In this document: in pieces, positions 24,201 through 36,330 of the stretch
Layout of the letters: every line of letters begins with the position of its first letter
Numbering within the stretch: position 1 is the stretch's first letter
Assembly: GCA_029215795.1 (NCBI GenBank)
Contig: JARDYH010000003.1
Location: 170,450,382-170,514,381 of the forward strand
Source of the DNA: Anniella stebbinsi
Taxonomy: Eukaryota; Chordata; Lepidosauria; Squamata; Anniellidae
DNA: 64,000 nucleotides
Reading direction: 5' to 3'
Notes under the pieces: generated by a model
What the model saw: only the letters and a program-made list of their open reading frames with translations
Told to the model about the DNA's origin: nothing
Database searches by the model: none
Translations under genes and position numbers: made by a program

Positions 24201-26035
24201 TTCCAGCAACCTCCAGCAGTATTGCAAGGGATTCCATGGTGCAATCTCCCATTCCAGGAAAAAGGCTAAAAGGGCATGCTGGCAAAGCACAGGCAAGAGT
24301 CCAGGGCTGATAATGCATGGTCAGAACTGTGGACAGCTCACTGTAGCACAACTTTTAAGAAAAAAATTGAACAAAAGGCAAATCAATAAGCAGGGAATTT
24401 GAAGGAATAGACTGGAGCCAAACGTAGTCCTCTGGCAAGGAATATGTGGGTGGAGAGGGGTCAGGATTGGATTAATATATGTTGAAGCCCTAAGCCATGA
24501 CAAGATTCAGAGGTCCCATACCATAAAAATAAAGAGAAAAAAGTGTATTACATTATAATAGTAAGGGTAACAAAAGGGTACCACCCAGCATTAATGGGTG
24601 TTTGTAGTTAAACCATTTTAAATTGCCTTCTCTGAAGATGTATATAAAAGCACTAATAAAGTAAGTTGATTTGAACTTCTTTTAAACTGGCTGAAGTCTG
24701 TGCTTATTGCCTCCAATACTAAATACTATGTTGCCAAACTTTCTCTATATAAGGCAACTCTGCTGTAAATCACACCAGACTTTCCAGCATATTTAAGCCA
24801 AAGTGATTTAAATTATGATACATCTTAGTTATCTCAAACATATTTAGAGGCCCCTCATAATATGAATCCCTAAGCCACGACTTATTTGGCTCCTCAGAGG
24901 AAATTTCCCTGAGCTTAAAGGGGCCAACTCCTGTTCTGAAGGTGGAAAGTTTTCTGTTGGATGTGGCATGGTAATAAAAGGTGGCTGGGTGGCTGGATGG
25001 AATGCTTATCAACCTGAAGGCAGTGCTGGGGACAAGTCCTTAGAACCACAGGACAGGGCTACCTTCTTAGGCAGAAAGGAGGGACTGCAGGTGGCATCAT
25101 GGAGATCTTGAAGAAAGCCTCTGAAGTATCCAACGTGCCCAGAAAGCTGTTTGTTCAGTAAGGTTGCATCCTTCTGCTCCAGAGGCTCTTCTGATGTGAT
25201 TGCAGAATGGCTCTGTCTAAACAGAGAACTGTGTAGCACAGCACAGGACAGCCCAGCACTGACACCTCTTCTGACACTGTGCACAAAATCACACTGCAAT
25301 TGCACCAGTGATCACACCATTCTGCTGTGAAGATAAGCAGGTTGATAGCACATTCGATGTGCCACTAACCAGAGGCTGTATTGTGGGTCATGAGGGATTG
25401 TGTAGGTCAGTGAAGTATTCAGTGTGCTATTGATGCATACAGAAACATAAAACCTAACTTGATTATTTTGTTTACAGAGTCCATATTTTGTCCAGCAAAG
25501 GTGGATAGAATGCTGTTCTCATATATCAGTAACATGGCTTACTTAATGCTGTTGACTCTGCAATTTGGGCCACGTACCTCTGTGGACCCAACACAATGTC
25601 ACCACTGTTGCTGGGCATCAGAGTTCCAGCTCAGCTTTTATATAGCTCCCAAAACCACAAACAGTGATATTTTCTGGAAGAAATAAGGGCAAAGAAAGGT
25701 GTGAGCAGGGCTATGTCTATATGAGGTCACATTAGCACCTTGTGATTCTACATCCTTCATTTGCTCTCCTCCAGGGGTATTCTGATGACAAGGAGCGCAA
25801 ATGCGGCATTTGTAAGGAATCCGCTCCACACATTTAAATTTCCCCCCATTTTGGATGTAATTGCGCAATTGCATGATCGCATAGAGGTGACCCAGTGCCC
25901 TTTCAGCTTGCTGGGTACCCCTTCTCCATGTCCCGGCGAATGCCAGTGCCTCGCTATAATTCCTTAAATTTTGTCTTTTTTTTCTTTGCGAAGCTGGGCA
26001 CCCCTTCCCTGTGTCCCGGTGACCCAGTGTCCCGC

Positions 26036-26036
<1 letters not shown>
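24201..26036. other. intergenic, no gene seen
   Basis: One imperfect direct repeat lies near the end: 'gctgggtaccccttctccat' at about 25910 recurs as 'gctgggcaccccttccctgt' at about 25993. Otherwise there is nothing I can support. Confidence 0.45.

Positions 26037-26085
<49 letters not shown>
26037..26085. repeat. (AT)n microsatellite
   Basis: Uninterrupted AT dinucleotides, about 24 units. Confidence 0.95.
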
Positions 26086-26086
<1 letters not shown>

Positions 26087-26383
26087 CATTTTCCTTTCAA
26101 TGCAAAGCTCCGGGGAACATGCTTGCTGGCCCACCCCCTGTCCTGTCCAGCTGATGCTACCAATCAGGGTTCGGCATCGGCTGGGGCATGCCCCGCCTCA
26201 GGTCCGGATCAAGGTAACAAATGGTGGATGCTGCCAAAAAAATTGGGGTAAGTAGCCAACTATTTTAAACAGGAACTTCAGGGGAAAGCCATGGGATGGC
26301 TCCACAATGGTGGCTGCATCATATAAATGACCTGCTGCTACTGCAGTTCCACCCTGGGGCTTTCCTCTCATCAAGATGTACCC

Positions 26384-26388
<5 letters not shown>

Positions 26389-26432
<44 letters not shown>
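26389..26432. repeat. (AG)n microsatellite
   Basis: Uninterrupted AG dinucleotides, about 22 units. Confidence 0.95.
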
Positions 26433-26435
<3 letters not shown>

Positions 26436-28388
26436 GGCAGGCAGTGCCATCAACATTGCTCTGGATTGTGTGAATACAGTGTTTTGTAGTAAGGAGAACT
26501 TAAAAGCTTCCTCTGGCAACTGGGAAAAGGCAGGTACTAAACCTCTACTCATATTGCAGTGTCTACAAAAGAAATATTGAACTAGGTTTCCTAAGACCTA
26601 TCTACTTTCCAAATGAGTGGTTAAGCTGGCTTCAAAAATGGTTGCAATGGTCTTTATCCTCACATATGGTAGGTTATACACACAAGATATTATAAATAGC
26701 CTTCCACATGGCTGTAACGCATTGGTTTTCAAACTATATTCTGGGTACCTTTGGAGTTTATCAGCAGTCAATTCCAGTAATGGCGGACAAGCTTCCCTGA
26801 AAGATAGCTAGCTTACCGCTGTCAATTTTCTTCGGACATTTGCAGTTGCAGGGGAGTATTGAATGTGGTCTAGGATACACTCTCAGCAAATGCAGGACAA
26901 TGGTCAAGCCCAACTGGTCAGGATATTGCCCAGTGTAAACTGCATGTGCACTCTAGGGTATATCCCAGAATCCTCTGTACTATGTAGAGATCTGATTGCA
27001 GACACTCTGGGACTCCTTAGCAAACAAAATAAGTTGATTTGGAAAGTCTTCCCTGGAGGTAGAAAGTCTGAAAAGCACTGCTGAAACTGCATGACAACTA
27101 ATAATATAAACCAATAAATAAATAAATAAACCAATAAATAAATGCAAGGGATTCAACTCCCCGGCACACATGAAATGTGAATAAAGCAGACAAATTTTAT
27201 CTCCATCATCTAAACATAACTGTGGATCCCAAGATACAATGTGTGAAAACGAATGTGTGGGCTTCAAAAGCAAACAGCGTGTGTATCCACCCCCACCAAC
27301 CAATATACCCTCAACTTATTTCAGTTCAAACAATTTGCAACAAATGGCCCTGCAGTGAAGTAGATATTTCCTTCCTAAGTGGCTTTGTCTTTACACTTGG
27401 CTAATGTTTAGTTGTATTTTCAAAAGGAAGAGAAAAGATCTGAGGACCTGTGGCCCGGGCCTATTATGTGCTATTCCATCTGGTTTTGACAAACCAGAAA
27501 GAGCGACGCGTTAGGTCCTGCCTTATGGCAATCCCTGGTCTGCAGTTGCTATTTTCCCACACTTACTTAAGCTTCCCTGCACATGGACACACACAAAGCA
27601 GATGCCGGTGCCACAGCAGGCCTGAGAGGCTCCTCCTGAGTGTGACATATTTTTATATAGCAAGGTCCCCAGGACTGGCTGCCGGCAATACCAACCATGC
27701 AAACACAAAAAGCTGCTTATAGTTGACATCAGACAACCTGAAACTGGTTTATTGATTGTTTAAAGGGAACTAACGTGTCAGACCATCAGTTATAGACTAC
27801 AAGGCTTTTAAAAAACTAGGTTTATGCTTTTAAGAAACCTAATTCTTTTATGTAACCATGGTTACATAAAACAATTACATATATAATCTCCTGAAGTTAG
27901 GCTGACATTTTTTAAACATAGGGACTAGAATGAAATTTCATGCATCTCTACTCAGAAGTAAGTGCCATTTTCAATGGGGCTTCCTCACAGATAAGTGGAT
28001 ATTGGATTGCAGCTTAAATAACATTTCCTTCAGTAGAAATAAATAATAAAATTATATATGAAAGCATAATATGGGCATAACTTTAATCTGAATAAATTGA
28101 TTAATGAGCTCTTCTAGATGGGCATATTTAAAGCTGAGTTTGTGGGGCAAGGTAAATACACTCCAAATGAATATTATATCTTGGATTGTTTATGTTATAC
28201 ATGAGATTCCTCTATCTATGCCTGGCAAATATTTCAAAAAATCAAAACTTTGTTTCAAAATGTGTGTGTGGGTGTCCTCTCTGTCATGGTTGTCTTTAAA
28301 AAGGATGCAACTTCCAATTAAAGAAGGTTTTCCAGATCTTGCTTATCAGTTGACTTGTGCTTAATTTTGAACTTTTCCATTTAGATTG
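26433..28388. other. intergenic, no gene seen
   Basis: Holds an (AAAT)-type simple repeat at about 27112-27143, a 26-bp perfect palindrome at 27846-27871, and one diverged palindromic repeat at about 27925-28015. No gene. Confidence 0.5.
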
Positions 28389-28507
28389 AGAGCCTATCTA
28401 CACTATTGCTTTAAAACGTTTATAACAGTTTTAAACCGGTTAATAACCATTATTAACTGGTTTGAAACTGTTATAAACCATTTTAAAACAGTAGTGTAGA
28501 TAGGCTC
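28389..28507. mobile_element. palindromic MITE, near-perfect fold-back
   Basis: 'gagcctatctacactattgc' pairs with 'agtagtgtagataggctc'. The arms remain complementary almost to the centre near 28446 ('aaccggttaataaccattat' against 'attaactggttt'). It ends a few bases before a Tx1-like LINE relic. Confidence 0.7.
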
Positions 28508-28509
28508 CA

Positions 28510-29345
28510 GGTTTTCCACCTTGGCCAGTTTTGGAATCTTCTTGTCTGGACCCTCTTGCTAAATGGGTGACATTAGGTTCTAGGCATATTAGAATAGATA
28601 GAGTTGCCCCCACTGTTACGGCTGTTAGAGATGTGCTATGTATAATGTCAAATCAATTACATTTTGATCCATTTCCTCATGCTAAATTGACACTATGGGG
28701 AAATCCAGATTTAAAAATTTGTAAGAAAACATTTTTGTGGTGGACATGGATGGATAAGCTTAATATGATTTGCTTGCTATGGCTAAATGGCAATACTTGC
28801 AATTGCAACATTTGTTAGTATCAAAGTTTGGCCTTGCTGCTTTTATAGCTTCAGCATCTCCCTCAATATTGGAAGCACTTATTGAGGCTGATAAGGCAAA
28901 TTGATCTACAATCCATATCTATAAATACCTATTATTGGTGAATAAATATGATATACAGGGTCTTAAGTAGGAATGGAACAGGGAACTGGATTGACCCATT
29001 TTGCCTAGTCAATGGCTTGCCACCTTGGCACTTGTATCTAAGGTTGGGTGTTATTCATCAAAAACATATGTGTTGTGTTTATTGGATGCTGTTACATCTC
29101 TTTAATAAGGGCTTGCCTAAGTAGGCTAATTGTTGGAGGTGCAACACAGCTAATCGTCATTGTACAATTATATTGGGTATTGGAACACTCCTTAATATTT
29201 ACTGATATACATGCTCTTTTAAAATATCTACCTGCTTCTTGAAAGTTAATGCACGGTCAGTGCAAATGGATTCTCTGACAGCTAAAAGACTGATATAACA
29301 ACTCTGGAAGGATAAAAGCTCACCTCCTACAATGTTATAGATTAA
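28510..29345 (+). pseudogene. Tx1/L1-like LINE ORF2 relic
   Basis: Broken plus-strand frames carry Tx1/L1-type reverse-transcriptase C-terminal features: 'FDPFPHAKLTLWGNPDLKIC' near 28670, then a 'WQYLQLQHL..SKFGL' stretch near 28790, and a Cys-rich 'GLPK..NCWRC' block near 29105-29145. Stops and frameshifts are frequent. A second copy of the Cys-rich block lies at 3420-3660 on the other strand. Confidence 0.55.
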
Positions 29346-31408
29346 AGACCTTACAATGCTTTTGACAACAGAAATTGAGTACCTCCCACAGAAAGCCGTG
29401 AAATGACTGGAAACACTAGTTTCTCAATAGGGAGAGGAGCTCCCATAGGTGAGCTCTGGCGACCTGCCATTCCAAAAACAAGGATCTTCTCTTGCCTTGG
29501 AAGTGTTGAATCTTCCTTCCACAAGCGAGGGGTCCAACTTGCAGACTGGAATTGGCAGGGCATAAGGGAATTGTCAGAGGGATAAAATCCCATTGGATTC
29601 CACCCAAACAACCCACAGTTTATAACTGAACAACAGACCATGGGTTATCTTTATGGTTGTTGGTGGTTAACAAACCATGGTTTGTTAGCATGGCTGAGTT
29701 CACACTGGGTTGTGGAAACAGATTATTATGCCCAGCTGTATTGGAATTTGTAGAGTGAGGAGGCATATGGAAACTGTTTCAGATTAGCCATACCCCTTTT
29801 CTGTACTGTTTATTTTGTTGTAGTATAGCTTTTAACTTGATAATTAGTAGAGTTTATTTTCATTCATTCATTCTCTTTCCTGTGGGGCTAGTCTAAATGG
29901 CTGCTAATATTTTTTTTCTTCACTGAACATATACATTATATTTGTTGAGTCACAAATATTTGATGCTCAAATTTTTCATTTGAAAAATACGCAATATCAA
30001 CACTATATAGGGCATGTGCTTAAAAATTTGGATTGGAAAAAGCTCGTCATCAGACAAGCGTTTTATTGCATGCTTGTTAATAGGCACTCTCACAACATTG
30101 TCTGCCTCCTGCATGTCTCCTGCCCCTTCTGGCCTTCCTCGCGTGACAAAAAAAAGCCCCTGGTAAGTCTGCATTATTATTTTTAAAGAAGTTGATGCTA
30201 TCTCCTGCAGTGTGCAGGAGAAGCGGTGTGATAAAGACTCCATTGAATGGGCCATGCACACTGTTTTACTTCCTCTTTCCTTTCCCTGAGAGAAAGAGGA
30301 AGTATCGAGTAACAAAAGTGGGGCAGGAGAAGCGACAGTAGGCAAAGGTGATTCCCCCCCCCCCCACCCCCGTCTGATGGAGCTCCAAGATGTCTTTACT
30401 TTTGTCATCCTTATGAGACATTATTAAATTTAAGAGTTAGTAAGGGCTTGGACCCACAGTGCTCAGAATTTATTTAAGACCTGAAACATTTTCTAATTTG
30501 AAATGAACACTCACAAATAAACTCTGGTCTGTGGCATTGATGAAAAAGCTAACAAAACAGGTCACGTAGTATAGATCCGAATCATATCCGAATAGATAAT
30601 TTCTATGGAATCTGAGAATAATTTATTAGTTATGCTAATAGCAATAAAGACATTACTATACTTCCATCAACTCATGGAATATGCTGGAAAGATCTGCTAG
30701 GATAAGAATTCAGGGGAAAAACGTTTTGATATATTTTCCTCTAGCATTGAATATATACAATTACAATCACTCCACTGTGTCACTGGATCAATTTGGATCA
30801 ATAATAGTGTGTATCAAATGTATCATGTGTTTGATTATTATCTTATGTCTGATATGTGATTGGATGTTACATTCTTTTGTTATAAATATAAAACTCAATA
30901 ACATTTTTTTTAAAAAATGTGCATCTATTCAGATTGAATGCTATTGAGCAAAGTTAATCAAAGTTAAAGAAGTATGCATTTTCAGAAAGCTAGAGATAAT
31001 TACGCATTTGTCAGCCTTCATTGACTTCTCTGACAATAACTAATTTTGTTGCAACTAGGTAATTAAATTACAGCCCACTTTCCACTTGTCTTTTCCACAA
31101 CGCTACGATTTTCAATAAATTCATTATGTTATGTTTCTTTGTATTAAGAGTCTTTTAGGTGTATTATTTTAAAAGAATTAGACACCAATATGGGGTTTTT
31201 AGTTCTATTTTGAACCATCTGGTTTTTTATTTGTTGCTGTTCTAAATCAAACCTACTACAAATTAGTACCAAAACTGATGGTGGTGGTTACAGCGATGGC
31301 TCTTTTTACTTTGCTAGGTATTCTCTCAATACTACTAGGCAGTAGCTCCCTGACTTCTGCTGTTACTTCTGCTTCTTCACAATCACCACCACCTATCCAA
31401 CTAATAAT
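29346..31408. other. intergenic, no gene seen
   Basis: Includes a C-rich run at about 30353-30366. A 152-codon minus-strand frame at 29950-30408 and a 61-codon one at 31256-31441 show no domain I recognise. Confidence 0.45.
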
Positions 31409-31844
31409 TAGGGGTCCCAACCTTTTTGGACCGATGGGCACATTCGGAATTTTGAGGCAGTGTCATGGACAGTCTCACAAAATGGCTGCCATGGGCTCCT
31501 TGCCCATTCATGAAATGGCTGTCATTATGAGCATGGTTTATCACAAAACACTAATTTCCCAGAAGATAAACTGATGAGACTAAAAGAAAAATAACTTGCC
31601 CAAGAATATAATTACTGGGAAGAGGTGGTGTCTGAGCTCTAAAACACAAAAAACATTATTTTGAACCCAAATAAAGGTAATCTTGGAAGGCAGCAGTTTG
31701 CTTTTCAGCATGCTAAACCTCCCAGTTAATTTATTTGAATTACAAAAAAAATTAAGAAATAAACAAAAAACCAGGGGGCAGGGAGCCAAGAGAGGGGTCT
31801 GTGGGCAGACTGGTGCCCATAGGTATCATGTTGGAGACCCCAGA
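31409..31844. mobile_element. non-autonomous hAT-like element
   Basis: The left end 'aggggtcccaacctttttgg' and the reverse complement of the right end 'gtatcatgttggagacccca' are diverged inverted repeats that also share 'gatgggcac' and 'gtgcccat'. This end type is common among Charlie-like hAT elements. No clean target-site duplication was found. Confidence 0.55.
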
Positions 31845-31846
31845 AC

Positions 31847-32166
31847 TAGGCTGACCGTATGAAAAGGAGGACAGGGCTCCTGTAACTTTAACAGTTGTAG
31901 AGAAAAGGAAATTTCAGCCAGTGCCATTTGTATGCAATTAGTTCCTGGTGAAATTCCCTCTTCATCACACCAGTTAAAGTTGTAGGGGCCCTGCCTTCTT
32001 TTGTATATGGTCACTCTAGTATAGTGCCTACAACTTTAACTGTTGTGATGAAGAAGGAATTTCACCAGGAACTAATTGCATACAACTGACACCGGCTGAA
32101 ATTCCCTTTTCTCTACAACTGTTAAAGTTACAGGAGCCCTGTCCTCCTTTTTATATGGTCAGCCTA
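31847..32166. mobile_element. TA-flanked dimeric palindromic MITE, copy 1
   Basis: Starts TA-GGCTGACC and ends GGTCAGCC-TA. The first half is itself framed by 'ggctgacc' and 'tggtcactc' ends (31849 to about 32014). The second half is an inverted, shorter copy of the first. The whole is thus an inverted dimer of a ~168-bp monomer, and the monomer occurs alone at 52697. The TA duplication suggests a Tc1/mariner-type origin. Confidence 0.75.
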
Positions 32167-33914
32167 CCAGAACTATAGTAATGACTCCAGCTGCTTTTGG
32201 CCTCAGTTGTGTTTAATTTGAGATTATGTTTCCTTGTTGGTATTTTATGTGTTACGGAGCTACAACCAACCTCTTGCAAAGTTTATCTTAAGTTGCAGAG
32301 CACAGTCTTGCAGATGATTAACCAAAGGTAAAACCAGCAATTCAGGCATCCTTAGAACATCAGACTTGCAGATGTACTCAAAGGGGAGTCTTATGCATAT
32401 TTACTCATAAATGCAAGACTTGCCTCCTCCTTTGTCTTGCTGTCTTGTGTGTCATCTCACAATACCACAGACAGTTGCTCTAATTTTATACCTCTGTGTG
32501 TATCCTCCCTCAGCAACCCTGTTTCCCTGATCTCTATATAGGCTCTATATAGCGGTCAGGGGACAGAATTGCCAAAGGAGGATTATCTCTACTGTATGTC
32601 ATTCTTTCTGACCAAAATGAGAGCAAGCCCCCTGCTTCAGATCTCTCCTTCTCTCACAAATGCATGGAAGGTATTGGGAACAAGCAACAGGGATTTGACA
32701 GAAAGGATAGGGCCATCCAGCATGGTCCAACTTTCCCCTCTCACGAGATTGGAGTCATGTGAGAGAATGCCTGAGTAGGGCTCTTATCGCTAGAATTATG
32801 GTGATGACAAACTTGTAGGGTAGAGCTCTTACGCAGCTCCTGTCCATTTTAATGGGGCCTGCACAAGAAAAATGCTCTTAGTGTGCTGTGCCCATTTGGA
32901 AAGAAAATGCTACTAAGTTTTATGTTATGAAATCTGTGCCTATCTGATCTGAACAACTGCCCTTTTAATAAGGCCAATACCTTGTTCAGATGTTTCAGGC
33001 ATTATGGTATAGAGGAGCAGGTGGCACTGTTCCTAGTGAAAAACTCATACTAAGATTATATACAACTTATTCTTTAAAAGATGCACAAAATCACAAACCT
33101 ATGTAGCTTTTCATGGTAGTGTAGAGTTGTATATTGTAATCTAGAGAGAGAGAATATACTGTCTGACCATATGAACATGTTCTCATTCCCTACTCAGGCC
33201 TTTGAGCAATTTGCAGCCTTTTGTTAGTATATAAAGGCTTTCTGAGCCTCCCTACTTGAGTGCAGAGTTTACCAGCTGCTATCCACTACTAGGCCTCATT
33301 AGAGGCCTGCTGTTCTGCTGAGAACCAAACCACATGCTACACCCTCCCTTGTCTGCCTATTAGCCTGTTGCTGCTCCTTAAATTACAAGGTACAAAGGGT
33401 TGTTCTATTTCTCTGTAGAGAACAACTATTCTTACTCCCGTTTCAAGAGGCTCTATATCATGATCTCTCTAACTAATTAAGGTTTGTAGACAGGCCACAG
33501 GTTGCTACAGAGAATTTGTCCCCATGGTTGATATAATTCCCCCCTCCTTTTTCCCTTTCTTCCCCTAAGGGTTTAAAGCTGGTGTATCTCATCTTCAGTG
33601 ATGTCTAAGAAAATAAATATGGATGTATGAGGAAAATTAAAAAGAAAAAGGAGAAGCCAACACTGGGTTCCAATCAAGTATTACTACTAATCTTTCTAAG
33701 GGCACTCAGCATGGCGAAGGAAAAGAATAATATGCCATATAGCAGGGATACACAACTTTTTTTTTGGCCCTGAGGGCCACATCTGGTGTCAGCAGGGTTC
33801 CCTGGGGCCTCACATGCATGAACACGCATACACGTATATATGCAATATTGCTGGAGTGGGGTGAGGCTTTAACTTGGCCCCATCCTAGCAATTCTGTGCA
33901 AGACTGCTGAGGGG
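32167..33914. other. intergenic, no gene seen
   Basis: A TATA-like 'gtatataaagg' lies near 33228, but no transcript can be supported. The segment 33738-33800 ('acaactttttttttggccct') looks like one end of a hAT-like MITE. Confidence 0.45.
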
Positions 33915-34052
33915 TTGCCTTTAAAGACAGTTCAGAAGCTGCAGCTTGTGCAAAATGCGGCAGCCAGACTAATAACCCAGACCAAGAGGTTCGAACGTAT
34001 AAAACAGACTCTGCCTGTATGATTCCAAGCCCGATTCAAAGTGCTGGTTTTA
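33915..34052 (+). pseudogene. L2-like LINE ORF2 C-terminal fragment
   Basis: 'cagaagctgcagcttgtgca', 'aaatgcggcagccagactaa' and 'caaagtgctggtttta' encode the conserved 'LQLVQNAAARL...F..KVLV' segment found at the end of L2 ORF2, as at 45330 and 63150. It stops abruptly where the 5' UTR repeats of another L2 copy begin. Confidence 0.6.
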
Positions 34053-34053
34053 A

Positions 34054-34371
34054 CCGGTGCTGAGGGAACTGACAACAGGAGAGGGGAAGGAAGAGAGAGA
34101 GGAGGAAAGATGCGGGCAAGACAACGCTGTCCCGCCCCTCGCCCCCCCTTCTTGTTTCGAGCGAGGCTGCCAGAGCCAACCAGGTGACCGGTGCTGAGGG
34201 AACTGACAACGGGAGAGGGGGAGGAAGAGAGAGAGAGAGGAAGAAAGACGCGGGCAAGACAACGCTGTCCTGCCCCTTGCCCATCCACCCTTCTTCTTTT
34301 GAGCCAGCTGACCGGTGACTGGAATGTGTCTGGGAGCAGCAATTTGTGTTGTGCAGGGCATAGGGAGGTAT
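34054..34371 (+). repeat. L2-type LINE 5' UTR with two ~134-bp tandem units
   Basis: 'ccggtgctgagggaactgac' starts at 34054 and again at 34188, giving a period of about 134 bp. Each unit has a GC box ('cccgcccc' or 'ctgccccttgccc') and a GAGA-rich tract. The sequence after the repeats, 'gcagcaatttgtgttgtgca', is almost the same as 42740-42760 of the other L2 copy. This identifies the repeats as the 5' UTR and probable promoter of an L2 copy. Confidence 0.65.
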
Positions 34372-35304
34372 TAGGGATGTGCACTGACCCCCCGGATCGA
34401 ATTGGATAGCGGATCGGAATCGGACCTGGGGGGTCGGATCGGATCAGATTGGATCGGAGGATGGTCGGGTCGGATCGGACCCGATCCCGATCCGCGGATC
34501 GGATGTCCGATCCGGATCGGATGCCATTTTGAATGCTTTTTCCCATAGCAAAGTATTGTTTTACAAAAATGCCTATAACGTTTTCATTTTTAATGATAGA
34601 AGGATGAAACTTGGGCACATTGTAGACTGGTTGAGGATAGTTATCTGTGAGAAATTTCAGAAAGATTGGTGCATGTGTTTTGTGGCAATTAATTTTTTAA
34701 TAAATAACTAGGAATGCCTATGACTTTGTCATTTTTAAAGTTACACACATGAAACTTTGCCACATTGTAGGTGGTACCTTGGGACCTATGTGTGTGAAAT
34801 TTCAGAAACATAGGTGCTTGCCTTGTGTGGCAATTAATTTTAGAAAAATGGGTAGTAGTGGGGTAAATACAGTTATGCCTCCCATTTTTTATTTTTAAAG
34901 ATACAAACAGGAAACTTGGGCACATTACAGGTAACACATGGCTTGATATGTGTGTGAAATTTCAGAAACATAGGTGCTTGCCTTGTGTGGCAATTAATTT
35001 TTGAAACAATGAGGAAAGAAACACCTATAACTTTGTCATTTTTAAAGTTACACACATGAAACTTTGCCACATTGTAGGGGGTACCTTGGGACCTATGTGT
35101 GTGAAATTTCAGAAACATAGGTGCTTGCCTTGTGTGGCAATTAATTTTAGAAAAATGGGTAGTAGTGGGGTAAATACAGTTATGCCTCCCATTTTTTTAT
35201 TTTTAAAGATACAAACAGGAAACTTGGGCACATTACAGGTAACACATGGCTTGATATGTGTGTGAAATTTCAGAAACATAGGTGCTTGCCTTGTGTGGCA
35301 ATTA

Positions 35305-35808
35305 ATTTTTGAAACAATGAGGAAAGAAATGCCTATAACTTTTTTATTTTAAAAGTTAGAAGTTTGAAAGTTGCTCACTTTGTAGATGGATTAGGGGTAG
35401 TTGTCTGTCAGAAATTTCAGAAAGTTAGGTCCAGGCATTTGGTGGCTACGAATTTTTTAGATTAAAAGTTATAAAAGTTTTTCCACAGAGGCTTGGGCTG
35501 TCAATTGCACCCCGCCTCCCCCGCCTCCCCCTCCCTTTTTTATCTGTCAAAACTCGGAGCTTTGACAGATAAAAAAGGGAGGGGCAGGCGGGGCAGGGGG
35601 GGTGCAATTGACAGCCCAAGCCTCTGTGGAAAAACTTTTATAACTTTTAATCTAAAAAATTCGTAGCCACCAAATGCCTGGACCTATCATTCTGAAATTT
35701 CTGACAGACAACTACCCCTAATCCATCTACAAAGTGAGCAACTTTCAAACTTCTAACTTTTAAAATAAAAAAGTTATAGGCATTTCTTTCCTCATTGTTT
35801 CAAAAATA
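35305..35808. repeat. ~500-bp palindrome
   Basis: Arms of about 245 bp meet near 35557 ('aactcggagctttgacag'). 'gaaacaatgaggaaagaaat' at about 35312 mirrors 'atttctttcctcattgtttc' at about 35783-35802, and 'ggtggctacgaattttttag' mirrors 'ctaaaaaattcgtagccacc'. The central parts are close to perfectly complementary. Confidence 0.85.
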
Positions 35809-36117
35809 CCTTGCCACTACACGCTTGAAGCTATGTTTCTGAAATTTCTCCACATTAGACATACCACTTTGGTTCACATGTGTGATGAATTTTAGAAGCA
35901 TAGCTTCTAAACCTGTCGGAAACCTGTCCAGGTCCCCCCAGATCCTGACAGTATTCTTGAGTTGACAGCCCGTCTTCTGCCCCCCCCTTTCCCCTAGAAG
36001 AGCTGATGCTGTCAAGTTGGGTCTGGGGGCTTCGTTCAGGGATGGGAAAAGGGGCTCCAGTAGGCAATGGCTCGGGGAAAGGCATGGGCACTGGAGGGCT
36101 TCTTTACTTTACGGAGG

Positions 36118-36330
36118 GACGGAGGGGGAGGAGGCAGCTCCCACCTACCCACCCATCCCAGGCGGAGAAGAAGGGGGTGCGCGCGGAGGAGCCGAGCACG
36201 GAGGGAGAGGAGGCAGCTCTGTCTCCCACCTACTCACCCATCCCAGGTGGAGACGAAGGGGGCGCGCACGGAGGAGCCGAGCACGGAGGAGGAGGAGGCA
36301 GCTCCCACCTACCCACCCATCCCAGGCGGA
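36118..36330. repeat. GGAG-rich tandem array flanked by a long inverted repeat
   Basis: 'cagctcccacctacccaccc' or a variant recurs at about 79-85-bp spacing. The array is bracketed by 'gctcggggaaaggcatgggc' (about 36070) and its exact inverse (about 36352-36371). Outside this, 'gagatcgatccctccaactc' at about 36389 is mirrored near 36515-36535. All frames here are by-products of the repeat. Confidence 0.75.

Noticed and set aside
23797..24351. 184-codon minus-strand ORF
   Set aside because: It lies mostly in a non-autonomous hAT-like element and runs past its border; no domain.
31256..31441. 61-codon minus-strand ORF with a clean-looking peptide
   Set aside because: I could not place it in any family. 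It is short and overlaps the start of a hAT-like element.
33226..33236. TATA-like 'gtatataaagg' as a gene or LTR promoter
   Set aside because: No ORF, splice site, paired LTR or primer-binding site follows, so a chance match is more likely.
33932..34618. 228-codon minus-strand ORF
   Set aside because: It crosses an L2 fragment, the L2 5' UTR repeats and the hAT end. Repeat-driven openness explains it.
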